A DNA stretch of 52,529 bases from Ligilactobacillus salivarius DSM 20555 = ATCC 11741. GTDB lineage: Bacteria; Bacillota; Bacilli; Lactobacillales; Lactobacillaceae. The position numbers were made by a program, and so were the translations under genes. Within the stretch, counting starts at the first letter, position 1, and each line of letters starts with the position of its first letter. The notes below the pieces were generated by a model. The model had not been told where the DNA came from. It searched no databases and saw only the letters and a list, made by a program, of their open reading frames with translations. Location of the stretch: NCBI RefSeq assembly GCF_001435955.1, contig NZ_AYYT01000013.1:1-52529 (forward strand), read 5' to 3'. This document shows, piece by piece, positions 15,806 through 22,612 of the stretch.

Positions 15806-16147
15806 ATGAGTTATGAATATGAAAGTTATAATAATTTAAATCAATTGAAGAAAATAGATCCTAAATTAGCTGATGAGTTAGTTTGGTATGCTTGGAATAA
15901 AGAATGGAAAAACGAAAACCTTATGGTTTTTCCTAATGGTGTTGAGTTTGCTAAGTATGAGTTAGAAGATGGTTGGTATGTAGGAATAGGGCTAAAAAAA
16001 GAAAACACTGATTATAGAGGCGCACCTAATCCATTTAACTATATTGATTATGAGAGATTAGCAAATGATTTAATTGAAAGTTGGGACAGATCATTACATT
16101 ATGAGAGCAATGAAGGGAAAATCGTACTTACATCATACAGATTTTAA
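15806..16147 (+). CDS. Acidic cassette protein, family C (copy 1)
   Basis: A 113-residue protein behind AAAGAGGTG, net charge about -7 by count. It begins MSYEYESYNNLNQLKKIDPK and includes VFPNGVEFAKYELED and YERLANDLIESWDRSLHYES. Both ends align with the next gene (MSYE, YxNLxxLxK, V(F/Y)P, EFAK/DFAK, ADGLIE/ANDLIE, YES), so they are tandem paralogues. It is probably cotranscribed in cassette 5. Confidence 0.65.
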   Translation: MSYEYESYNNLNQLKKIDPKLADELVWYAWNKEWKNENLMVFPNGVEFAKYELEDGWYVGIGLKKENTDYRGAPNPFNYIDYERLANDLIESWDRSLHYESNEGKIVLTSYRF

Positions 16148-16162
16148 AGGAGAAAGCTAAAT

Positions 16163-16447
16163 ATGAGTTATGAGTCAACAGTATACGATAATTTAAGTGA
16201 GTTAGAAAAAGCAGAAACAAAGTTAGCACAAGAATTAGTAGAGTATGAAGAAAGTTTTGAAAAATACAGGAGTCAAGAGTGGAAAACAATGGCTATCGAA
16301 GTTTATCCAACTAGAGAAGATTTTGCTAAGGGTCAAGGCGAAGATGAAAGCTTGGCTGATGGTTTAATTGAAGAACTAGACGAGATGTACAATTACGAAA
16401 GCCCAGATGGTCGAGTAATACATACAGAAGGTGCATTTTATATTTAA
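16163..16447 (+). CDS. Highly acidic cassette protein, family C (copy 2)
   Basis: A 94-residue protein behind AAAGGAGAAAGC. By direct count it has 25 acidic and 8 basic residues, a net charge near -17. It is a shorter paralogue of the preceding gene (MSYESTVYDNLSELEKAETK, VYPTREDFAKGQGEDES, ADGLIEELDEMYNYESPDG). Such charge density is typical of DNA-mimic proteins such as ArdA or Ocr that block restriction enzymes. No direct homology is visible. Confidence 0.65.
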   Translation: MSYESTVYDNLSELEKAETKLAQELVEYEESFEKYRSQEWKTMAIEVYPTREDFAKGQGEDESLADGLIEELDEMYNYESPDGRVIHTEGAFYI

Positions 16448-16475
16448 CTATAACAAAAATTAAGGAGAGAGTATT

Positions 16476-17186
16476 ATGGCAAATATATCAACAGCATTTG
16501 GAAGAATGTATATTGACAGAACATTTTATGAAAAAAATAGAGAATTAATAGATAACTGGATTGATTTTTACCAAACTCCGCAAAAATATGAATGGTATGG
16601 TTTTTCTTACGTAGAAGTAGAAGAATTAACAGAAGATGAGTTATGGTTGAGATTTAATGGAGAAGGTCGCTGGAACTGGGCAGATACATTGAAGTATGTA
16701 TTTGCTAGTGATGATTTTGAAAGTCAATTTAATCCCTATAAAAAGCAATTGACACAAAAACTATATGAAGCTAGTCAAAATATATTAATGGAATACGTGG
16801 ATTATGAACCAGGTTATGAAATATTAGTTGAAAGAGAGGTTAATTTACAAGTTGAAAAATATAATGATAAGTACGAAACAAGTATGGTAATAAATTATGA
16901 TATTGATCTAGAATATAACGATTACAATAAAGTTATGTGTGGAGTAGAAATAGGTTACAAGTTAGATGATTTAGAAGAAGTAGAAGCATTGCAGGAACAT
17001 TTAATGGCATTTTACGAAGAAAATAAGGAAATGATACGAGAAAAAAATTTCAGATCATTTAGTAAAGATGTTATGAGATACATCAAAGAAGACAAAAAAT
17101 TAAATAAAGGAATATGTGTATTTCGTCTAAATGACGATCCAGGTATGTTTCTAGAAGATATGGAGGAAAGTTTAAAGATTGCATAA
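16476..17186 (+). CDS. Acidic protein of unknown function, cassette 5
   Basis: A 236-residue acidic protein behind AAGGAGAGAG. It has WYGFSYVEVEELTEDELWL, then RFNGEGRWNWADTLKYV (the GxGRW segment may be a family signature) and a helical, acidic C-terminal half. It is the last gene of the four-gene cassette 5, followed by a terminator. The function is unknown. Confidence 0.65.
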   Translation: MANISTAFGRMYIDRTFYEKNRELIDNWIDFYQTPQKYEWYGFSYVEVEELTEDELWLRFNGEGRWNWADTLKYVFASDDFESQFNPYKKQLTQKLYEASQNILMEYVDYEPGYEILVEREVNLQVEKYNDKYETSMVINYDIDLEYNDYNKVMCGVEIGYKLDDLEEVEALQEHLMAFYEENKEMIREKNFRSFSKDVMRYIKEDKKLNKGICVFRLNDDPGMFLEDMEESLKIA

Positions 17187-17198
17187 GATATTTTATTT

Positions 17199-17224
17199 AA
17201 AGAGCTACTAAGCTCTTTTTATTT
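17199..17224 (+). terminator. Terminator of cassette 5
   Basis: AAGAGCT, loop ACTA, AGCTCTTTTTATT. Confidence 0.85.
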
Positions 17225-17226
17225 TA

Positions 17227-17443
17227 CTCAAAATTCTATTTTCTACGGCGAGAAGTGTTAGCTCCGACCTCCTCCAACGCTAACTAAACCCGCAAGCGGG
17301 AGGACTCCATTCAACTACGTTTTCATTGCGTATGCACCTGATAGCATATCTTAAGCAGCATTACAAGGCAATCTAAAGCGACAAAGTCGGCCTATGTAAT
17401 ACTGCTTAATCTATGCTACCAAAGAAAATGTAAGCTACATTTT
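17227..17443 (+). repeat. Cassette leader, copy 6
   Basis: Full leader with apical GAC-AAA-GTC, middle stem with one mismatch (TGTAATAC), and final hairpin AAAATGTA/TACATTTT. Start of cassette 6. Confidence 0.85.
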
Positions 17444-17463
17444 AAAGGTAGGGAGTAATTTAT

Positions 17464-18123
17464 ATGAGAAGATTTATAGATACAATCAACAAAGAGATTT
17501 TAGTAGTCGTGGAAGAAATGGATTTTGCAGATAATTTTGCATGTAAATTAAATAGTCAAGGTGTGTATGTAGTTACAAATGAATATCCTAGTTATTCAAG
17601 TGGTGCATTTGGAGATATATACAGTGCGGTTATGGATATTATAAATAGTGCTGGAAAAATGGAATATTATGATTATTTCGTTCAACCAAGTAAGGAAAAA
17701 TTAAAGGAAGTATGGAGTAGATATAACCATAATCAGAAAAATAAGCCTTATGACGAAAAACTAGCAAGAAATTTTTATTATGAAGATTGCCTTAGTGAAG
17801 TATTAACTGATGATGACCATGATTTTTTACAATGGTTAACTAACAAAAATAAGGTTTTTACGTACATTACAGTAACAGATGGTTGGGATTTTGTAGATTT
17901 AATCGAATACCACCCACAACGCAAGAAAAACAAATTATTAGCAGATATAGATTACTTAGAAAAAGTATTTTTTAATGAATGGTACACATTAGTTACGGAA
18001 GATTTTAGAGTTGAAAAAGAGAAATTTAGCTTAAATAACGAATCTGAATTAACTCAATATATGTTAAATAAGTATCACGCAGTAGAAATTCCTGAAATAG
18101 ATATTAAAAAGGTAGGCGAGTGA
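17464..18123 (+). CDS. Protein of unknown function, cassette 6
   Basis: A 219-residue acidic protein behind AGGTAGGGAGTAATTT. Segments include RRFIDTINKEILVVVEEMDF, YSSGAFGDIYSAVMDII and VFTYITVTDGWDFVDLIEY. It is a soluble alpha/beta protein with no recognised motif. Its stop overlaps the next gene's ribosome region, indicating coupled translation. Confidence 0.65.
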   Translation: MRRFIDTINKEILVVVEEMDFADNFACKLNSQGVYVVTNEYPSYSSGAFGDIYSAVMDIINSAGKMEYYDYFVQPSKEKLKEVWSRYNHNQKNKPYDEKLARNFYYEDCLSEVLTDDDHDFLQWLTNKNKVFTYITVTDGWDFVDLIEYHPQRKKNKLLADIDYLEKVFFNEWYTLVTEDFRVEKEKFSLNNESELTQYMLNKYHAVEIPEIDIKKVGE

Positions 18124-18125
18124 AA

Positions 18126-18449
18126 ATGACAAAATTAGAAAAGGTATTACAAACTCTAAATAACAACGGTGTAACACTCTTAGAATTTTACGGTTACAGT
18201 ACAAAAGATGAAGATTTTGAACAAGATCAAACGTATCAAGAAGAATATAACTTTTTATTTGACCTTGTTGTCAAAAAAATTGAAAAAGATTTAAATAAAG
18301 GTTTTATCGAATATGGATTAAGTCTAGTGTGGTTTTTAGCAAATAAAGACAATACTTGGTGTGTCTTACTTAGGACGGATAATAATGATTATTATATCCA
18401 AATTAACGATATTCTAACTGGAAGAAAATATTTAGAACAAATTCAATAA
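18126..18449 (+). CDS. Small acidic protein, cassette 6
   Basis: A 107-residue acidic protein. ATG 18126 is preferred to GTG 18120, which lies inside the preceding stop region. It begins MTKLEKVLQTLNNNGVTLLE and has FGYS-free polar segments ending in YYIQINDILTGRKYLEQIQ. It is probably cotranscribed with both neighbours. The function is unknown. Confidence 0.6.
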   Translation: MTKLEKVLQTLNNNGVTLLEFYGYSTKDEDFEQDQTYQEEYNFLFDLVVKKIEKDLNKGFIEYGLSLVWFLANKDNTWCVLLRTDNNDYYIQINDILTGRKYLEQIQ

Positions 18450-18466
18450 AAAGGCAGGCAATAAAT

Positions 18467-19471
18467 ATGATTACGGTAAACGAATTACAAAATTTCTTAG
18501 AAGATAATGAAAGACAAATTTTAGCAATGGATCGCATGAATTTATTGAAGATTAATGCGATTGATGAAGAAACTGGTGTAAATATACCAGGGATAAGTTA
18601 CATTTGTTGTGTAGATTGGCCTGTAGGAGTAACACCATTTAGCCAATATAGCTGCAGTGATGGAACAGATTTATTAGGTATTTACGATAAGGAAAATAAG
18701 AAGCTTTATCACAAGAGAATAAATTCACTTATTTTAAATGATGAATTAAAAAGTGTTGTAGATGGAATAGGATCTATTAATTTTAAGAATCTTTATAGGT
18801 TAGTTGTAAAAGAAGTTGATAATATCCTACAAAAAGAATACCAATCCCTAAGAGTTCAAAAGCAGATTGAAAATTACAACTATAAAAACAGTGATTTTAA
18901 GGAATCCTTTATAGAACAAAGAATTGAAATCTTTTTTGAAAAAGGTATAAAAGTTTATGGAGAAACAAAAGAATATGAACTTAGGTTAACAGCGTATGAT
19001 TACGCAAAGCTTATTAGTGACAAAAAATATGCGAAAGATTTGGCTATGAGATATTTATTTAATAAACCTGAATACAGAGATGTAACAAATTTTGAAGTAA
19101 ATATTGAAGCTTATATCTACAGACAAGCAAAATTAAATTTCTACAGAAATATTAATTTAAATGATGATGACAAGAAATTGTTGAGCCTTTTCAAAGGAAT
19201 ATCCGAAGCTAATAATGCTCGTACTGTAAAAATTGAATATCAACAAGGCAATAAATCAACTGAAATAACAGTAAATGTAGATGAAATTAGACGAAGATAT
19301 GATCATTCTGATGGATACAGTTTTAGTGAGTATGTAATTACGACAATGAAAGCAACAGATAAATTTTATAAAGATTTTAAAGATGAAGAAGATAATCGTT
19401 TGGGGCATATCTTGCTTAAGGGTATTAAAAAAGTTAAATATGGAAGAAAGGTATTATTTGAAGAAAAATAA
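18467..19471 (+). CDS. Protein of unknown function, cassette 6
   Basis: A 334-residue soluble protein behind AAAAAGGCAGGCAATAAAT. The N-terminal part has several cysteines (ISYICCVDWPVGVTPFSQYS), and the C-terminal half is helical and charged. No catalytic motif was recognised. It is the largest product of the array apart from none other above 300 residues, and it closes cassette 6. Confidence 0.6.
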   Translation: MITVNELQNFLEDNERQILAMDRMNLLKINAIDEETGVNIPGISYICCVDWPVGVTPFSQYSCSDGTDLLGIYDKENKKLYHKRINSLILNDELKSVVDGIGSINFKNLYRLVVKEVDNILQKEYQSLRVQKQIENYNYKNSDFKESFIEQRIEIFFEKGIKVYGETKEYELRLTAYDYAKLISDKKYAKDLAMRYLFNKPEYRDVTNFEVNIEAYIYRQAKLNFYRNINLNDDDKKLLSLFKGISEANNARTVKIEYQQGNKSTEITVNVDEIRRRYDHSDGYSFSEYVITTMKATDKFYKDFKDEEDNRLGHILLKGIKKVKYGRKVLFEEK

Positions 19472-19481
19472 ATCAATTAAT

Positions 19482-19508
19482 AAAGGGCTACTAAGCTCTT
19501 TTTTATTT
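19482..19508 (+). terminator. Terminator of cassette 6
   Basis: AAAGGGCT, loop ACTA, AGCTCTTTTTTATTTT, related to the terminator at 17199. Confidence 0.85.
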
Positions 19509-19510
19509 TG

Positions 19511-19730
19511 CCTAAGATTCTATTTTCAACGGCGAGAAGTGTTAGTTCCGACCACCTCCTATACTAACTAAACCCGCAAGCGGGAGGACTCCATTCAACT
19601 ACGTTTTCATTGCGTATGCACTTGATAGCATATCTTAACCAGCCTTACAAGGCGGTCTAAAGTAGCAGAGCTATCCTTGTAAGGTTGTTTAAGCTACGCT
19701 ACTTAAGAAAATGTAAGATATATTTTGATG
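19511..19730 (+). repeat. Cassette leader, copy 7 (most diverged full copy)
   Basis: Full leader with changes that keep the fold. The middle stem becomes a perfect CCTTACAAGG/CCTTGTAAGG and the apical hairpin TAGC-AGA-GCTA. These two-sided changes are strong evidence for selected base pairing. Confidence 0.85.
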
Positions 19731-19749
19731 AAAGGTCAGGTAAATCATT

Positions 19750-20112
19750 ATGACAACATTAAAAGAAAAACAAGAACAACATGCTCTCAAGCTGATAGAA
19801 ATCATTACAGGTAAAAAGTACGATATCAAAGAATTGAGAGAGAATGAAGAAATTACAAAAGAATTTATAGATGTATATGATACACGACTAGCTAAAAGAT
19901 TAAGTTCGGAAGGGAATTTATATTACGCCTGTCAAACAAGATTCCCATTCTTCAACATTTTTGTAGTATCTAAGTATAAAGAAGATTTTGAAGAAGAACT
20001 AGCAAACGCTAAACAAGGCTATTTGTGGGCATATGTTTATAATTACGACAACCCAGAGCTTTCAGAATTTGGAACTATTAAAGTTGATAAAGATTTAAAT
20101 AGAATCTACTAG
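19750..20112 (+). CDS. Acidic cassette protein, family A (copy 2)
   Basis: A 120-residue paralogue of the product of 11819-12181. The last 25 residues are almost unchanged while the middle differs (KKYDIKELRENEEITKEFID). The start context is the same. It begins cassette 7 and is followed again by the family B gene. Confidence 0.7.
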   Translation: MTTLKEKQEQHALKLIEIITGKKYDIKELRENEEITKEFIDVYDTRLAKRLSSEGNLYYACQTRFPFFNIFVVSKYKEDFEEELANAKQGYLWAYVYNYDNPELSEFGTIKVDKDLNRIY

Positions 20113-20129
20113 AAAAGGAATGATTAGAA

Positions 20130-20396
20130 ATGAATTGGTTAGAATTTGTTACTACTTTAGAAAATGCAGATATTGGTATCACAGAAGAAAATATATGCGA
20201 TTATGAAGATGAAATATTTAATTATATACTAGCAAATTTTGATAGCACGCACCCTAAAGGCTCAATAGTTAAGGAGACGTTGATAATTAATAAAAATAAA
20301 ATAGAACTAGAATTTCCAGTAATACAAGGAGAGTTTGATACAGAGCCAGGAAAAGTAACGATTTTAAGAATTAATAATAAAAAAGTAGGTATGTAA
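20130..20396 (+). CDS. Acidic cassette protein, family B (copy 2)
   Basis: An 88-residue paralogue of the product of 12199-12462 (starting MNWLEFVTTLENADIGITEE, with FPVIQGEFDTEPGKV near the end). It lies behind GAAAAGGAATGATTAGAA. It is the last gene of the array before the non-coding transfer-origin region. Confidence 0.65.
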   Translation: MNWLEFVTTLENADIGITEENICDYEDEIFNYILANFDSTHPKGSIVKETLIINKNKIELEFPVIQGEFDTEPGKVTILRINNKKVGM

Positions 20397-20416
20397 TGTA
20401 TGGTGTAAAATTAAAT

Positions 20417-20449
20417 AAGGTTGCTGCAAAAATTGTAGTAGCCTTTTTA
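20417..20449 (+). terminator. Terminator of cassette 7
   Basis: GGTTGCTGC pairs with GTAGTAGCC through several G-U pairs, followed by TTTTTATTTT. Confidence 0.75.
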
Positions 20450-20455
20450 TTTTGT

Positions 20456-20560
20456 CCCAATTTCATCTTCTATAGCGAGAAGTGTTAGTTCCGACCTCCT
20501 TCTACACTAACTAAACCCGCAAGCGGGAGGATTCCAGTCAACTACGTTTCATTACAAATA
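20456..20560 (+). repeat. Truncated cassette leader, copy 8
   Basis: The first half of the leader is present (GAGAAGTGTTAG, CCGACCTCCT, CCCGCAAGCGGG, AACTACGTTTCATTACAAAT). The long hairpin half and any cassette gene are lost. It marks the eroded end of the array. Confidence 0.8.
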
Positions 20561-20566
20561 AAAAAA

Positions 20567-20602
20567 GCCACTGGACTCTAAAAAGTCTAATGGTTAGGAA
20601 AC
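20567..20602 (+). terminator. Imperfect hairpin after the truncated leader
   Basis: CCACTGGACT and AGTCTAATGG pair with one mismatch and one wobble across CTAAAA. There is no good T run, so its function is uncertain. Confidence 0.4.
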
Positions 20603-20663
20603 ATAAAAATAATAATAAAATAATAATAAATCGCTAAATACGATCTGGTACTACACACACATA

Positions 20664-20684
20664 TAGTATACAAACTGTATACTA
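20664..20684. promoter_or_regulatory. 9-bp palindrome in the non-coding region
   Basis: TAGTATACA-AAC-TGTATACTA is a perfect dyad, probably a protein-binding site. Its partner is unknown. Confidence 0.5.
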
Positions 20685-20710
20685 AAAAGTAAATAAAATT
20701 TTATTTTGTT

Positions 20711-20807
20711 AGCTTTCCGCAGAGTAATATCTATTAGTAAAAGTAGTAGCTCATTTGTTACATGAAGTGGGAAAGCTAGTTACAGACGGCAAGCCTTGAA
20801 GGACAAA
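20711..20807 (+). pseudogene. Remnant of the type I toxin-like gene
   Basis: These bases closely match 21190-21290 of the intact small membrane-protein gene (AGCTTTCCGCAGAGTAATAT, TACATGAAGTGGGAAAGCTA), but in-frame stops and a missing front end make it non-coding. It is a leftover of a duplication. Confidence 0.7.
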
Positions 20808-20990
20808 ATTTCATACGATTTTTTATTGGGATTTTTGGCAAAATTTTGGACGGAAGTTGTGCAAAATTTCAGCCTTATTTTGAAAAAAATGAACAGAAAA
20901 ATATACGTAAAGGAAGTAAAATTTTATGGAGAAAATGATAAAAAAGTCGGTCGAATATTTAGTGATTTTTTCGGTGAAAATTAGGACTAA
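20808..20990 (+). repeat. Imperfect direct repeat, left copy
   Basis: It is related to 21511-21722: both start TTCATACGATTTTTTATTG after the toxin-like gene or its remnant and share blocks such as GAACAGAAAA, AAAATTTTAT and GAGAAAATGA. The two blocks show that the toxin-like locus and its flank were duplicated. Confidence 0.6.
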
Positions 20991-21006
20991 TTTTGGAAGA
21001 AAAATA

Positions 21007-21015
21007 TGCTATAAT
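21007..21015 (+). promoter_or_regulatory. Extended -10 promoter of the type I toxin-like RNA
   Basis: TGCTATAAT is a perfect extended -10 with TATAAT at 21010. The -35 region is weak. Transcription would start near 21021. Confidence 0.65.
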
Positions 21016-21079
21016 TAACTAGCACAGAAGTTACATAAAGACGGTGGTGAACTATCTTTTTTGAAAAGAGGTGGTGCTT

Positions 21080-21307
21080 ATGAAAGTGCTTATAGACTTC
21101 TTGAAGAAAGGAGGTTCACGTACGCCCTTGTTGCAAAACATAGGGATAGTTCTTTGGGGCTTGTCAGTGTTGATAGCCGTACCACTTATTAGCTTTCTAC
21201 AGAGTAATATTCTGTTAGTGAAAGTAGTAGCTCATTTGCTACATGAAGTGGGAAAGTTAGTCGATGAATGGCAAGCTTTAAAGGACAAAATAAAAAACCG
21301 TCAGTAA
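21080..21307 (+). CDS. Small membrane protein, candidate type I toxin
   Basis: A 75-residue peptide starting at ATG 21080 behind AAGAGGTGGTGCTT. One hydrophobic helix (about 20-40, IGIVLWGLSVLIAVPLISFL) is followed by a charged amphipathic tail (HEVGKLVDEWQALKDKIKN). Size, helix and gene layout resemble Fst/Ldr-type toxins but longer. The stop codon sits inside a terminator hairpin, and bases 21037-21053 of the leader can pair over 17 bp with 21355-21371 downstream. Such toxins depolarise membranes and stabilise plasmids. There is no sequence-level match to a named toxin. Confidence 0.55.
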   Translation: MKVLIDFLKKGGSRTPLLQNIGIVLWGLSVLIAVPLISFLQSNILLVKVVAHLLHEVGKLVDEWQALKDKIKNRQ

Positions 21308-21329
21308 CTTTGGCGAGCCTGATGGTTTT
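21294..21329. terminator. Bidirectional terminator at the toxin-like gene end
   Basis: AAAACCGTCAG (21294-21304) pairs with CTGATGGTTTT (21319-21329). A-rich and T-rich flanks on both sides allow termination from either strand. A shared bidirectional terminator between a toxin mRNA and a convergent antitoxin RNA is the hallmark of par/Fst loci. Confidence 0.7.
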
Positions 21330-21388
21330 GAAATAATATAAAGTTTGAAACTAGAGTTCGTCACCGTCTTTTAAACGGCTGTACAACG

Positions 21389-21418
21389 AGAGATATGTTA
21401 GTCGCATATCTCTTTTTA
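21389..21418 (+). terminator. Strong terminator downstream of the toxin-like locus
   Basis: AGAGATATG-TTAGTCG-CATATCTCT followed by TTTTATTT. Confidence 0.85.
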
Positions 21419-21510
21419 TTTATAATTATATTATACGTTTTTTAGTATGAAAAGTAAACAGAGAAAGTCGTATGGATTTAGAGAAAATCAGGTAAGAAAA
21501 ATACTCTACT

Positions 21511-21722
21511 TCATACGATTTTTTTATTGTGATTTTGGCAGAAATTGCAGTGAAATTTTATTGGATTTTGATGATAAAATTTAGACGAAAAGAAGCAATT
21601 TTTTGAAGAAGTTTGCACAAAGTTTTGGCTTTATTTTTGAAGAAAAAAGTGAACAGAAAATACACATAAAGGGAGCAAAATTTTATTGAGAAAATGACAA
21701 AAAAGTTGGACAAAAATTCTGC
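21511..21722 (+). repeat. Imperfect direct repeat, right copy
   Basis: Partner of 20808-20990. It follows the intact toxin-like locus. No gene is seen from here to the oriT-like dyads. Confidence 0.6.
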
Positions 21723-21911
21723 TATTTTTATCAAATGTGGAGAGAAGTTTTGGCATAAATTGTGGCTAGATTCTGGACTTCAATCAGGGATATTTTTGAT
21801 GAAAATTGAAATCAAAATTTGTTGATCATTTTATCTGATTTAAGGTAAAAAATATCTGCTATTTTAGTTTCAAAAAGCTGCATATTCTGATGAGTTTTTG
21901 AAGCTAAAATG

Positions 21912-22102
21912 CTTACTTTTTTCTTTCGCTAAAGTAAAAAAGTAAGACAAAAAAGAAAGGCGTCTGTCAACATCACGAAATATAAAATTTCTATTTTTGA
22001 CGATTTTCGAATAAATTGCCATTTTTAAGCCAATTTATTCGAAAAGAGCATAAGGGAAACTTCTACCAACTACGTTGGTAGCCTGATAGTATCAGGGTTT
22101 CC
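21912..22102. other. Candidate origin of transfer (oriT)
   Basis: Four strong dyads lie within 190 non-coding bases: CTTACTTTTTT/AAAAAAGTAAG (21912/21936, 11 bp), TTTTCGAATAAATTG/CAATTTATTCGAAAA (22004/22031, 15 bp), CTACCAAC-TAC-GTTGGTAG (22063-22081) and CCTGATA-G-TATCAGG (22082-22096). The last two lie side by side inside flanking GGAAAC/GTTTCC, a cloverleaf-like arrangement. The place is between the cassette array and the relaxosome operon. The nic site is not identified. Confidence 0.55.
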
Positions 22103-22136
22103 GTTGTCCCCAAATTTTCTCGCTACGCTACTAAGT

Positions 22137-22485
22137 ACTACCACAGTATACTACCAAATACAACCATGATACTACCATTTACTACCATGTAATACTACCA
22201 AGTGCAACCATGATACTACTATTTACTACCATGCTACACAACCAAATACTACCACGCACTACCAAACACTACCATTGTTAAAATTGTATCACTACCATCT
22301 ACTACCACTGTTTACTACCATTTACTACCTCTACACTGTTATTTACTACCATTCAATACAACCAAGTACAACCATGCACTACCAAACACTACCATACCTT
22401 AAAATGTAGCACTACCATCTACTACCACTATTTATTATATATTTACTGCTATTTACAACCACATAATACTGTTGTTTACTACCAT
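22137..22485 (+). repeat. ACTACC iteron field
   Basis: By eye, 19 exact ACTACC words, mostly ACTACCA, and several CAACCA variants lie within 350 bases, many spaced 10 or 11 bases or a multiple apart. That is one face of the helix. Two ribbon-helix-helix genes follow at once, so this is likely a binding array for one of them: a relaxosome accessory site, a centromere-like partition site or a replication control site. Confidence 0.75.
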
Positions 22486-22536
22486 GAATATTTAATATAT
22501 TTTTTGACGAGTAAACGATAAAATTTCAGACTGTCA

Positions 22537-22576
22537 GTGTCATCAATTTAGCAATTTTTTTTAGAACTTTTAAAAT
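22537..22576 (+). promoter_or_regulatory. Conjugation-type promoter of the relaxosome operon
   Basis: GTGTCATCAATTTAG box at 22537, with a -10-like TAAAAT at 22571, 34 bases start to start. It is the same architecture as six other sites in the window. The first gene starts at 22613. Confidence 0.65.
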
Positions 22577-22612
22577 GACTTTAAACTATAAAAAGTGAGA
22601 GTGATTTTAACA

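Noticed and set aside
15806-16447. ArdA antirestriction protein
   Set aside because: Charge and setting fit, but I could not find the ArdA sequence pattern in any cassette product, so the name was not given.
9588-20560. Leaders as integron attC sites
   Set aside because: Cassettes have hairpin-rich joints, but no integron integrase is in the window. The leader stands before each gene with a terminator behind, and the one duplication seen is explained by homologous recombination.
20796-20984. 62-residue plus-strand frame in the non-coding region
   Set aside because: It runs from the decayed toxin copy into the direct repeat, lacks a ribosome site, and the matching repeat at 21511 has no such frame.
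22137-22485. CRISPR array
   Set aside because: The repeats are seven bases with irregular 10-23-base spacing and no unique 30-base spacers, and no cas gene is present.
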